Assembly (NCBI RefSeq): GCF_001423245.1
Contig: NZ_LMOH01000012.1
Location: 64,518 to 128,517 of the forward strand
Source: Aureimonas sp. Leaf324
Lineage (GTDB): Bacteria > Pseudomonadota > Alphaproteobacteria > Rhizobiales > Rhizobiaceae
DNA length: 64,000 nucleotides
Reading direction: 5' to 3'
The number at the start of each line of letters is the position of its first letter. Position 1 is the first letter of the stretch. Under the pieces are notes generated by a model that searched no databases, was not told the DNA's origin, and was given only the letters and a program-made list of their open reading frames with translations. The translations under genes and the position numbers were made by a program. Positions 1-7,845 of the stretch are shown piece by piece.

Positions 1-145
1 CCGTACCGCTTGCGGCCAGGATGACGCCGATCGTGTCGAGAAGGCTCTTCTTCGCGGCATCGATGACGTCGAGCGGGAGATCGGAGAACCGAGTCGTCGC
101 GGCGAAGCGGGCGAGTTCGGTTGAGAGGTCGGCGGCAGGCGTCAT
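1..145 (-). CDS. MmgE/PrpD family protein, N-terminal part (cut by window edge)
   Basis: The reverse strand from an ATG at 145 reads as about 48 residues up to the window edge. It contains the segment LLDTIGVILAASG, which nearly matches the N-terminal segment SILDTLGVILAASG of the complete MmgE/PrpD protein at 43341-44747, so the family call rests on that paralogue. Members include 2-methylcitrate dehydratase, cis-aconitate decarboxylase and iminodisuccinate epimerase; the substrate here is unknown. It is the last visible gene of an operon, 56 bp behind the SMP-30 lactonase and downstream of an SDR. The remainder lies outside the window. Confidence 0.85.
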   Translation of the reverse strand, partial: MTPAADLSTELARFAATTRFSDLPLDVIDAAKKSLLDTIGVILAASGT

Positions 146-201
146 GGTGCGCATCGTCCTTGGCAGGAAAGTCTGTTTCGATGGGTGTCGGGAGACGGCA
201 G

Positions 202-1104
202 TCAACCGGCGAAGCGGGGCTCGGGAATGCCGGTCACCCCGAGCCCATGGATGGCGAAGAGGCCACCGGCACCGGCCTGGCGCGGCGGGATGCCCCGCAT
301 GGGACGCCCCATGCTCGTGAAGTACAGGACATCGAGGTTCGGACCGCCGAACGTGATGCTCGTGACGTTGCGTACGGGGACTTCGATCGATCGATCGATG
401 GACCCGTCCGGTGCATGGCGGATGATGCGCCCGCCCAGGACCTTCGCGTTCCAGAGGTAGCCTTCCGAGTCCACGGTGGCGCCGTCGACCGCCCTCGAGA
501 ACCTGCGGTCGGACAGGAACTCTCGCTTGTTCGAAACCGCGCCGGCCGCGATGTCGTAGTCGTAGGCCCAGATCACGTTGTGCTCGGAGTCTCCGCAGTA
601 GAAGGTCCGATCGTCGGGGCTCCAGCAGGGCGCGTTGGCACAGACGAAGCCCGTGTCGATCTCGTGCATGGTGAGATCGGGATCGAGGCGATACAGCGAA
701 CCGTCGCGGGCCGGGCGCCGGGCCACGGTGACGTCGAGCGGATCGAAGTCGTAGCCCATGCTGCCTGCGAAGAACCGACCGGCGCGATCGACCTTTCCGT
801 CGTTGAACCGGTATTCGGAACCGGGTCCGAACGGATCGGCGACCGACGTCACCTCCTGAGTGTCGAAGTCGTAGAGGGCGAAGCCGCTGGCGAGCGCCAG
901 CACCGCCCCGCCCCGTTCCCGCAGGGCCATCGACCCGACGTAGTTCGGGACGTACCAAGTTCGGACGTCGCTCCCGTCGGCCCGGCAGCTCCATATCTCC
1001 GCGGACGTGGAGTCGACCCAGTAGACCCGCTGCTCACGAGCATCCCAGATCGGTCCTTCGCCGAGGTCGTTCCTGCAATCGACGAGAAGTTTGATCGTAT
1101 GCAT
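202..1104 (-). CDS. SMP-30/gluconolactonase family sugar lactonase
   Basis: A 300-residue protein of normal family length. Metal-site landmarks of the six-bladed propeller are visible: DLGEGPIWD near residue 15 (Glu ligand), FNDGKVDRAGRF near 103, NAPCWSPDDRTFY near 155 and VDSEGYLWNA near 205 (Asp ligand). The family hydrolyses aldonolactones to the open sugar acids, usually in the cytoplasm. It lies 46 bp behind an SDR and 56 bp ahead of an MmgE/PrpD gene on the same strand, so the SDR probably makes the lactone that this enzyme opens (inference). A second lactonase with the same partner families is at 45754-46608. The true substrate cannot be read from sequence. Confidence 0.88.
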   Translation of the reverse strand: MHTIKLLVDCRNDLGEGPIWDAREQRVYWVDSTSAEIWSCRADGSDVRTWYVPNYVGSMALRERGGAVLALASGFALYDFDTQEVTSVADPFGPGSEYRFNDGKVDRAGRFFAGSMGYDFDPLDVTVARRPARDGSLYRLDPDLTMHEIDTGFVCANAPCWSPDDRTFYCGDSEHNVIWAYDYDIAAGAVSNKREFLSDRRFSRAVDGATVDSEGYLWNAKVLGGRIIRHAPDGSIDRSIEVPVRNVTSITFGGPNLDVLYFTSMGRPMRGIPPRQAGAGGLFAIHGLGVTGIPEPRFAG

Positions 1105-1150
1105 CGTGGCCCCTCCCGGCCATTCCGCTCGGCGGCGCGAGTCGCCGCGT

Positions 1151-1909
1151 TCAAAGACAGGCGGTCTGGCCGCCGTCCACGGACACGATGGATCCCGTCA
1201 TGAAGCTCGCGTCGCTGGTCAGCAGGAACACGATCACGGCCGCGATCTCCTCGGGCTCGCCCATGCGTCCGATCGGATGGGCGGCCTTCACTCGTTCGAC
1301 GGCTGCAGGATCCTGCAGCATGTACTCGGTGAAAGGCGTCCGGGTCATGCCCGGCGCGATGGCGTTCACGCGGATGCCGAAGGGTCCGAGTTCCGGCGAC
1401 ATGGACTTGGTGATGCCGGTGACACCGAACTTCGACGCCACGTAGGGAAGTCGGTTAGCGACGCCCAGGATGCCGGCCCCGGACGAGATGTTGACTATGG
1501 CGCGGGGGTAGGCGTCGTCCCGTACGACTTGGGCGAACGCCTGGCACATGTTGATCGTGCCGTCGAGATTCACCGCCATGACGCGCGTATAGTTCTCTGG
1601 ATCGACGTCGAAGACGTTCCCGATGCCCTTGATGCCGGCGCAGTTCACAAGGCCATGGATCGCACCGTGCTTCTCGCGGACCTGCTGCATGAGCTGGAGC
1701 GAAGCCGCATGATCGCAGACGTCCAGAACGACACCATCGACGCGCTCTCGCTCCTCGAAACCAGCGACCAGACGATCGACCGCTTCGCGGGTCACGTCCG
1801 CGGCGACGATCGTCGCACCCTCCCAGTGGAGCCGGCGAACCGTCGCGGCCCCGATACCGCTGGCGGCCCCCGTCACCACGACGACCTGTCCCTCAAAACG
1901 TTGAAGCAT
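1151..1909 (-). CDS. SDR family NAD(P)-dependent oxidoreductase
   Basis: A 252-residue classical short-chain dehydrogenase. It has the cofactor motif TGAASGIG near residue 14, the NCAG variant of NNAG near 89, the catalytic Ser in NISSGAG and Tyr/Lys in YVASK, and the C-terminal SVDGGQT segment. It probably oxidises a sugar or polyol hydroxyl, because it heads an operon with a sugar lactonase and an MmgE/PrpD protein. Upstream, at 1989-2026, lie an inverted repeat and a near copy of the palindrome found before the IclR gene, so IclR control is likely (inference). The substrate is unassigned. Confidence 0.9.
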   Translation of the reverse strand: MLQRFEGQVVVVTGAASGIGAATVRRLHWEGATIVAADVTREAVDRLVAGFEERERVDGVVLDVCDHAASLQLMQQVREKHGAIHGLVNCAGIKGIGNVFDVDPENYTRVMAVNLDGTINMCQAFAQVVRDDAYPRAIVNISSGAGILGVANRLPYVASKFGVTGITKSMSPELGPFGIRVNAIAPGMTRTPFTEYMLQDPAAVERVKAAHPIGRMGEPEEIAAVIVFLLTSDASFMTGSIVSVDGGQTACL

Positions 1910-1988
1910 CGATCTCTCCCATGGTCGACACGCGAGATCTCCATCCGTCGCGCTCCACTTCGAGGCGGCACGGGCTCAACCGAGATGC

Positions 1989-2012
1989 GTGTCTTTGATC
2001 TGTAAAAGACAC
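1989..2012. promoter_or_regulatory. Inverted repeat upstream of the SDR/lactonase/MmgE operon
   Basis: GTGTCTTT (1989-1996) and AAAGACAC (2005-2012) form a perfect 8-bp inverted repeat with an 8-bp spacer, about 80 bp before the SDR start. It abuts the TTTCATATATG element at 2013. Together they look like an operator cluster; the protein that binds is not known. Confidence 0.5.
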
Positions 2013-2026
2013 TTTCATATATGCAT
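2013..2026. promoter_or_regulatory. IclR-type operator near copy
   Basis: TTTCATATATGCAT matches 12 of 14 positions of TTTCATATATGAAA, the core of the perfect palindrome at 6668-6683 before the IclR gene. It lies about 105 bp upstream of the SDR that heads the minus-strand operon. I infer that the IclR protein at 5831-6643 controls this operon as well as itself. Confidence 0.6.
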
Positions 2027-2283
2027 GTGGGCGTCAACGCTCTTTTGTCGGCGCGTGTGCAGGTGACTTCTGCGGTACGGATGCGCGACGGCACCGCGTC
2101 CCTATTCCGAGGGTGCCCGCATCCCACCGGACCGGGCGTTCCCTGCGCCCAGGATCAGCACGACATGATCTCGGGCTGAACGTCCCGATGCGACGGCGCG
2201 AGTTTCGGCGAAGGGTCCATGCGCCTTGCAAACGGGTTCGACGATGCCAGAATGGCTGCCACACGTCCGACGCCTGGGTCCGC

Positions 2284-4155
2284 ATGAAACTCCTGAGATA
2301 CCGTGTGACGAACTTTCGTTCGGTCGATGACAGTGGCTGGATCGACGTATCCGACGTCACCGCACTGATCGGCGAGAACGAGGCCGGAAAGACCAATCTT
2401 CTTCTGCCACTCTGGAAGCTGAATCCGTCCGGAAACGGGAAGATCAGCCTGCTCGACGACATGCCTCGAGCCCGGTATGCCGAGATGCGGAGCGCACCGG
2501 AGAAGCACGACTTCATTGATTGCATCTTCGAGCTGAGCGATCGCGAACGTGACATCTGCGAGCGCTGGGGTGCCGACCGGACGAAGACGGGCACGATCCG
2601 TGTCGTTCGGGATTTTGCCGGGCGGTACGGCATCTGGTTCGAGAACTATACGTTCGACCCGTCGAAGGCGTTCGAGACGGCCCGCCTAGCCAAGCTCGCC
2701 GAGGACGGTGCCGACGAAGAGAAGGCGGATGCCAAGGGGCCGACTCTGCACGGAGTGCTCCGCGCTCGGCTTCCGAAGTTCGTCTACTACTCGAACTATG
2801 GCAACCTCGACGCGCAGATCTATCTGCCGCACGCCGTCGAGAACCTATCCCGCAGCGATCTCGGCGCCAAGGAGGCTGCGAAGGCGCGCACGCTGAAGGT
2901 GCTGTTCGAGCTCGTCAGCCTCAGCCCCCAGGAGATCCTCGAACTCGCCAAGGCAACCGGTGTCACCGAACGGGTGAATCACTACGGCCAGAAGACTATC
3001 GACGAGAAGTCCGAGGAGCAGATCGTACTCGACGACGAACAGCTTCGCACCCGGGCAGCGCTGCTGCAGTCCGCGTCGGCAAAGCTGACCCGTACGTTCA
3101 GGGACTGGTGGAAACAGGGCGATTACCGGTTCCGCCTCCAGGCGGACGGGAATTATTTCCGGATCTGGGTGGCGGACGATCGTCGAACCGAGGAGATCGA
3201 ACTCGAGAACCGCAGTACCGGGCTGCAGTGGTTCCTGAGCTTCTTCCTGGTCTTCACCTACGAGAGCGAGGACGCGCACGAGAACGCGATCATCCTGCTC
3301 GACGAGCCGGGGCATTCGCTGCACCCCCTCGCCCAACGGGACCTGACGAGGTTCTTCGACAACCTGGCGGCGACTCACCAGCTTCTGTTCACGACGCATT
3401 CGCCGTTCTTGATCGACGCCGACCGCCTCGATCGCGTCAGGAAGGTGTTCGTCGACGAGAGGGGTGGAACGAAATCGTCCGGAAACCTCGCCGTAGGTAC
3501 ACGCGGAAGCGGGGCCGCCTACGCCGTCCACTCGGCTCTCAACCTCTCGGTCGCGGAAAGTCTTCTCCTGGGTTGCACGCCGGTCATCGTCGAAGGGCCA
3601 TCGGACCAACATTACCTCTCGGCGATCAAGACGATCCTCATCAGGAAGGGGAAGATCAAGCCGAGCAGGGAACTCGTCTTTCCTCCCTCCGGGGGTGCCA
3701 AGACCGCCCGACTGATCGCCGCTATCCTCATGGGGCGCGACGACACCCTGCCCGTCGTCCTCCTCGATGGCGACGCTCAGGGAGCGCAGGCTGCCAAGAA
3801 CCTGCAGGAGACCCTCTATCAGGGATCGGAGAAGCTCGTCTTGACGACCGATCAGTTCCTCCCGGGGATGAAGGCGACGGAGATCGAGGATCTCCTCCCA
3901 GCGGAACTGATGATCGGCGTTCTCGACAAGATGGAGCGCCGGCCCCGGGACGAGTTCGAGGACGTCTACAAGACGGGTTCGCCCATCGTCCCACAGATCA
4001 AGTCGTGGGCTGCCTCAAACGGAATCACGCTGCCGGACGGTTGGAAGGTCGAGCTTTCGCTCGGCGTGAAGAACAAGCTTTTGGCCAACGGCGATCGGTT
4101 CGTGGACGACGCCCTCATGAAGCGTTGGGTCGAGTTGTTCCGGAAGTTCGTCTGA
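2284..4155 (+). CDS. OLD-family AAA ATPase/TOPRIM nuclease
   Basis: A 623-residue protein from the ATG at 2284, where the conserved N-terminus MKLLRYRVTNFRSV begins; the frame is open further upstream but that part has no family character. Walker A is GENEAGKT at residues 30-37, Walker B is ILLDEPG with Asp-Glu near 340-341, followed by TTHSPF (switch His). A C-terminal TOPRIM domain shows VIVEGPSDQHYL (Glu near 437) and LLDGDAQG (DxD near 495-497). This architecture is that of overcoming-lysogenization-defect (OLD) ATP-dependent endonucleases, several of which act in phage defence, alone or with a helicase (Gabija). No GajB-like helicase is adjacent. The next gene, a RES protein, converges on it across 173 bp. 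Function in this host is inference. Confidence 0.85.
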   Translation: MKLLRYRVTNFRSVDDSGWIDVSDVTALIGENEAGKTNLLLPLWKLNPSGNGKISLLDDMPRARYAEMRSAPEKHDFIDCIFELSDRERDICERWGADRTKTGTIRVVRDFAGRYGIWFENYTFDPSKAFETARLAKLAEDGADEEKADAKGPTLHGVLRARLPKFVYYSNYGNLDAQIYLPHAVENLSRSDLGAKEAAKARTLKVLFELVSLSPQEILELAKATGVTERVNHYGQKTIDEKSEEQIVLDDEQLRTRAALLQSASAKLTRTFRDWWKQGDYRFRLQADGNYFRIWVADDRRTEEIELENRSTGLQWFLSFFLVFTYESEDAHENAIILLDEPGHSLHPLAQRDLTRFFDNLAATHQLLFTTHSPFLIDADRLDRVRKVFVDERGGTKSSGNLAVGTRGSGAAYAVHSALNLSVAESLLLGCTPVIVEGPSDQHYLSAIKTILIRKGKIKPSRELVFPPSGGAKTARLIAAILMGRDDTLPVVLLDGDAQGAQAAKNLQETLYQGSEKLVLTTDQFLPGMKATEIEDLLPAELMIGVLDKMERRPRDEFEDVYKTGSPIVPQIKSWAASNGITLPDGWKVELSLGVKNKLLANGDRFVDDALMKRWVELFRKFV

Positions 4156-4328
4156 AGTTCCGAAATCTCGAAGGCGGCTAGCCCTCCGGGTTCTGCTGAG
4201 GGACTTCTCGACGGTCGAACCCGTACCTGAAGATCATGCGGACGTTGGGCCCGCGCACGCCTGCAGGCGAAGGCGGTCGCCCTGCGACGCGTCGCGGCAC
4301 GCTCTTCGGAAGGCGATAGGGAAATGGA

Positions 4329-5642
4329 TCAGAAACGATCCTCGTCCGCGCCGGTCGGCGAATCCGCGTCGCCGAGCGAGACATGCTGCACGCCGACCGA
4401 ATACGTCGCGGAACGGACCGTGACGAGTTCGATCGAGCCATCGACGTACTCCAGTCCAGGATTCTCGCGTGGAGCCAAGGGCGACGTGAAGTCGTAGAAG
4501 TCCAGATCGTCGGGTTCGGTGGATCGGCTGCCCTCACGTTCCGGGACGGTGGTCGTCGCTCCGGCGACCTTCGCGGCATCTCCCATGATCGCGATGTTCT
4601 TGCCGCCATCGCGCTGAGCGGACCGGAACATGACGGCGTCGGGCGTCACGTCGGTTCCTCGCCACCGTACGGATTGGGTCGTCAGGTACTCGGCGACGAC
4701 CTGAGCCGGAACGTACTCGAGATGCTCGTCGCCCGGCAGGACCGGTTTGCTGATCTCGAGCGCGAAACTCTGCATGAACGCCCACTGCGTCGCCCGCTTG
4801 GCATGATTCTTCGAAAGGATGTCCAGCCGCTTGCCCGGTCGGTCGAACCGGGTAAGGTCGAGCACGTGGATTGGTCGCTGAGGCCTGAATGCCGCCACGG
4901 CGATGCGGGCCCCAACTGCGGGGCGGAGTTCGGCGGTCGCCGTGTCGCGTTCGGTCGCACCATAGAAGACCGGGATGCCCGCAGCATTCATCCGGCCCTG
5001 CCTACGCAGCGACGGGGGCGGCGTCCCCATCGACGCTGCAGGATTCTTCGCGATCTGCCGGAAGGCCGCCTCGTCCGCGACGACGCGAGCCCGAAAGATG
5101 ATGAGTCCGTCGTCGGCAGACGATCGATAGAAAGTCGGTCGACCCGAGACGTCTGACTGGTGCTGAATTCCTTCGAATATCTCGTCGAGGAACCCCTTGG
5201 CACGATCGTTGAAGAAGCGCTGGCGATGCAGGATCGCCTCGCGGAAGCGTTCCCAGAGGACGCTATGTCGCCATCCGTCCAACGGAACCGAAACGTAGTT
5301 CCGGTCGGTCGCGTAGAACGCCTCTTCGCCGTCGGGCGGCCAGTAGGAATCGTTCGCGACGAGCCAGTCGACGAGTTCCGAGACGACAGCCTCTTCCGAA
5401 GCTCCCGTCATGTCCTCGATCAGGAAGTGCAGATCATCGCCCTCCTCCTGATCGTATCTCCATTCGCCGAAGCCGTAGTTCGCCCTGAAGGCGGGATCGA
5501 CGATCCGCCCGACTTCATCGATGGGAACAGCCTTGAGGTTCGGATGAAACCGGCACTTCTCGCCGGAGGGAAAGCGTGGTCGAATCTCGATGAGCCGCCG
5601 CTTCAACGTCTCGTTGCCGAAGCATTCCGGGCAGACATTCAT
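4329..5642 (-). CDS. RES-domain protein with N-terminal zinc-knuckle and HEPN/RES-type region
   Basis: A 437-residue protein. The N-terminus has a probable zinc site (C4, C7, C30, H33), then a helical region of about 130 residues resembling the HEPN/RES N-terminal domain. The RES fold follows from about residue 170: the IIFRARV arginine, then GRMNAAGIPVFYGATERDTA with downstream Glu, then EYVPAQVVAEYL and VMFRSAQRDGGKN. RES proteins in Xre/RES toxin-antitoxin pairs degrade NAD+. No Xre-type antitoxin gene is adjacent; the neighbour is a convergent OLD-family nuclease. The last roughly 70 residues are a Pro/Asp-rich tail. The RES call is firm; a NAD-depleting defence role is inference. Confidence 0.8.
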   Translation of the reverse strand: MNVCPECFGNETLKRRLIEIRPRFPSGEKCRFHPNLKAVPIDEVGRIVDPAFRANYGFGEWRYDQEEGDDLHFLIEDMTGASEEAVVSELVDWLVANDSYWPPDGEEAFYATDRNYVSVPLDGWRHSVLWERFREAILHRQRFFNDRAKGFLDEIFEGIQHQSDVSGRPTFYRSSADDGLIIFRARVVADEAAFRQIAKNPAASMGTPPPSLRRQGRMNAAGIPVFYGATERDTATAELRPAVGARIAVAAFRPQRPIHVLDLTRFDRPGKRLDILSKNHAKRATQWAFMQSFALEISKPVLPGDEHLEYVPAQVVAEYLTTQSVRWRGTDVTPDAVMFRSAQRDGGKNIAIMGDAAKVAGATTTVPEREGSRSTEPDDLDFYDFTSPLAPRENPGLEYVDGSIELVTVRSATYSVGVQHVSLGDADSPTGADEDRF

Positions 5643-5830
5643 CGGAAAGCGTCCAATGGCACGCCTCGGTCGATCCTCGGCCTTCGGTCAGGATCGATAT
5701 CTCGTAGAAGGCCCTTGGCCAAGGGCGGTCTCCGTGCGGACGTTCGGGTAGCATGCAGGTACGCGCGGCGATGGCTTGCTGCACCCGACGCAGTCGGGAT
5801 CGCAACCGAGATGCTGGATGGCAGCTTCCG

Positions 5831-6643
5831 TCAACGAGCCACGCCGGCGCCCATGCGGTTGGAAAGGTCGCGGCAGGTCGCCACAATCTCCGCTCTTGCC
5901 TCTTCGACCGGGACGTTCGAGGTGCCCGTCAGACGACGAATGAACGGCGTCGTCACGGCGGCGACTGCCTTCCCGGAGAAATCGAAGACCGGGGCGGACA
6001 GGTTGACGACGCCCTCGATGGTCAGCGATTCGCCTTCGCAGTAGCCCGAACGTCGAACACCTTCGAGATCCGCCAAAAACCGGGCTCGACGGTCCCTGGG
6101 CTCGTCTCCGGCGAGGACCAACAGGTTGGCGAGGCCATCGTCGTCCATGAACGCTGCCAGGACGCGCCCCGAAGCGGAGTCGTAGATCGGGATCTGGGCA
6201 CCGAGCCGGACCGAGTTCAGGTTGTTGTCCGGACAGTCGACCTGCGCGATCACGAGCAGCTTGCCGGAGTTCAGGATGCACATGTGGATCGACTGGTTGA
6301 TGCGGTTCGCGAGCTTTTGCATCGCATCGCCGGCGATCGACGTCAGGCGCCGGATAGGCGGATGGCGGTGGGCCACCTCGAACATCTTGGTGGTCAGACG
6401 GTAGGTGTCGGAGCCGCCGAGTTCGACGTAGCCGCGCTCGCACAGCACGACCAGCATTCGGAAGATCTCGGACGTCGTCCTGTCCAGCATGCGGGCGATC
6501 TCGACCTGGGACAGTCCCTCCTCCGCCGAGGCCAGGAGTTCGAGGATGTCGAGGCCCTTCGTCAGAGCTGGCGCACGGTACTTGCCGCCCGCCGCGTCGT
6601 CCGCATAGTTCGCCATGCCTGCCTGCCCTTCGCCGTCGGCCAT
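5831..6643 (-). CDS. IclR family transcriptional regulator
   Basis: A 270-residue regulator. An N-terminal winged helix runs from about residue 24 (ALTKGLDILELLA, then the recognition region LSQVEIARMLDRTTSEIFRMLVVL), followed by the IclR effector-binding domain (RLGAQIPIYDSASGRVLAAF, GYCEGE and APVFDFSGKAVAAV). A second ATG at 6616 starts nine codons later and is equally possible. It is transcribed away from a perfect 16-bp palindrome at 6668-6683, and the neighbouring hydroxyacid dehydrogenase lies upstream on the same strand. A near copy of the palindrome precedes the SDR/lactonase/MmgE operon, its likely target (inference). The ligand is unknown. Confidence 0.92.
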   Translation of the reverse strand: MADGEGQAGMANYADDAAGGKYRAPALTKGLDILELLASAEEGLSQVEIARMLDRTTSEIFRMLVVLCERGYVELGGSDTYRLTTKMFEVAHRHPPIRRLTSIAGDAMQKLANRINQSIHMCILNSGKLLVIAQVDCPDNNLNSVRLGAQIPIYDSASGRVLAAFMDDDGLANLLVLAGDEPRDRRARFLADLEGVRRSGYCEGESLTIEGVVNLSAPVFDFSGKAVAAVTTPFIRRLTGTSNVPVEEARAEIVATCRDLSNRMGAGVAR

Positions 6644-6667
6644 CTACGAACGAGACGACCACTGCAA

Positions 6668-6683
6668 GTTTCATATATGAAAC
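6668..6683. promoter_or_regulatory. Perfect palindrome before the IclR gene
   Basis: GTTTCATATATGAAAC is a perfect 16-bp palindrome 25 bp upstream of the IclR start codon, in the position of an autoregulatory operator. It is AT-rich in a GC-rich setting and its TTTCATATATG part recurs at 2013. The link to IclR is inferred from position and recurrence. Confidence 0.65.
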
Positions 6684-6728
6684 CTTGGTGTAGAAACAGG
6701 TCCCTGCAGGAGCGATAGATCGAGTTTT

Positions 6729-7655
6729 CTAGACGGGGACCGATTCGTCTAGCTCCGCCAACACTTCGTCCTCCGCGATCCGGGCCCCTCTGGAGCGGGC
6801 GCCCCACGTGGCACCACCGATGTGCGGCGTGATCGCGACGTTACCCAGAGCCGCCAACCTCGACGGAACCGTCGGTTCGCCTTCGACCACGTCGAGACCG
6901 GCTCCGTAGATCGTCCCCGACTCCAGGGCCGCGATGAGGGCGGACGTATCGACGAGGTCGCCCCTGCCGACGTTCACCAGACGCCCCTTGGGCCCGAGGG
7001 CCCGCAGTTCGGCCTCGCCTACGACGTGCTTCAACGTCTGGGTGCCTGGCACGGCTAGGACGAGGACGTCGCACGCTTCGGCAAGCGACACCATGTCGGG
7101 ATAGAGGGCGTCCGACAGGCCCACGTTCGACGGACGGTCGAGTCCTGCGACTGTCATGCAGGATGCCTCGGCCCGACGAGCGATCGCACGACCGATCCTG
7201 CCACTGAGACCAGCGATGCCGATCGTGGCGTCCACGAGGCTCAGGCCCGGCTCGTATCGTTTCTCCTTCCAGTCGCCGCTTCGTGCGAACCGGTCCGCCT
7301 GAACGAGGCGACGGGACGACATCTGAACGAGCGACATCGCGAGATCGGCCACGTCCTCGGTCAGGGCCTCGCCGACGTTGCGCAGGCGGATGCCACGCGC
7401 CTCGATCGACGGAAGGTCGAACTTGTCGCGTCCGGCCCCCTGGGACACGACGAAACGCAGATTCGGCAGGGCTTCGACGATGGAGGCGCCACAGCCCAGA
7501 CTCGCGCTGGTCATCAGGACCCGGACGCCGGCCCGCCGCTCGGGTGGTAGCGAGACGATCGCCGCTTCGTCGGCGACGACGTCGACGAGGTCAGCGGCGT
7601 CGAGCCGCGGGTATTCCATCCCTGTCATCATGGGATAACGGAGCACGGGTCTCAA
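6729..7655 (-). CDS. D-2-hydroxyacid dehydrogenase (phosphoglycerate dehydrogenase-like)
   Basis: A 308-residue NAD-dependent D-isomer 2-hydroxyacid dehydrogenase. The Rossmann segment GIAGLSGRIG lies near 145, the catalytic Arg in NVGRGDLVD near 227, the Glu in GAGLDVVEGEP near 252 and the catalytic His in TPHIGG near 275. These enzymes reduce or oxidise 2-keto/2-hydroxy acids such as glyoxylate, hydroxypyruvate or glycerate in the cytoplasm. The start I prefer is TTG at 7655, which has GGGAGC five bases ahead; an ATG pair at 7631/7628 would remove eight to nine residues. It is followed, 86 bp on, by the IclR gene on the same strand. Confidence 0.87.
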   Translation of the reverse strand: MRPVLRYPMMTGMEYPRLDAADLVDVVADEAAIVSLPPERRAGVRVLMTSASLGCGASIVEALPNLRFVVSQGAGRDKFDLPSIEARGIRLRNVGEALTEDVADLAMSLVQMSSRRLVQADRFARSGDWKEKRYEPGLSLVDATIGIAGLSGRIGRAIARRAEASCMTVAGLDRPSNVGLSDALYPDMVSLAEACDVLVLAVPGTQTLKHVVGEAELRALGPKGRLVNVGRGDLVDTSALIAALESGTIYGAGLDVVEGEPTVPSRLAALGNVAITPHIGGATWGARSRGARIAEDEVLAELDESVPV

Positions 7656-7724
7656 ATTTCGCTCCCTGAAATGCTCGGACGATCGGGTCGGTCGACGACG
7701 TCACGAGACTTGAGGATGGTCGCA

Positions 7725-7774
7725 GGACGCACCTCGTCGGGCCGACGGTGAAGTCGACCCGACGAGGTGCGTCC
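7725..7774 (-). terminator. Perfect 17-bp inverted repeat, probable terminator of the cupin gene
   Basis: GGACGCACCTCGTCGGG (7725-7741) pairs perfectly with CCCGACGAGGTGCGTCC (7758-7774) across a 16-base loop. It lies 70 bp after the stop of the minus-strand cupin gene and before the hydroxyacid dehydrogenase. There is no clear run of T after the stem, so it is not a textbook intrinsic terminator and could also serve as an RNA-stability hairpin. Confidence 0.6.
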
Positions 7775-7845
7775 CTCCGCAGGGAAGGACGCGGAAGGAC
7801 GCGAGGATGGGCGGCAGGGAGGTCTGCGCCGCCCGTCCGCAAGGT

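Noticed and set aside
1091-2005. Long plus-strand open frame opposite the SDR gene.
   Set aside because: His/Arg/Asp-rich translation with no family motif, entirely antisense to a clear SDR. Typical shadow of GC-rich coding DNA.
4156-4328. Terminator between the OLD and RES genes.
   Set aside because: Only imperfect pairing (GCAGGCGA with TCGCCCTGC, one bulge) is present; below the quality of the other stems.
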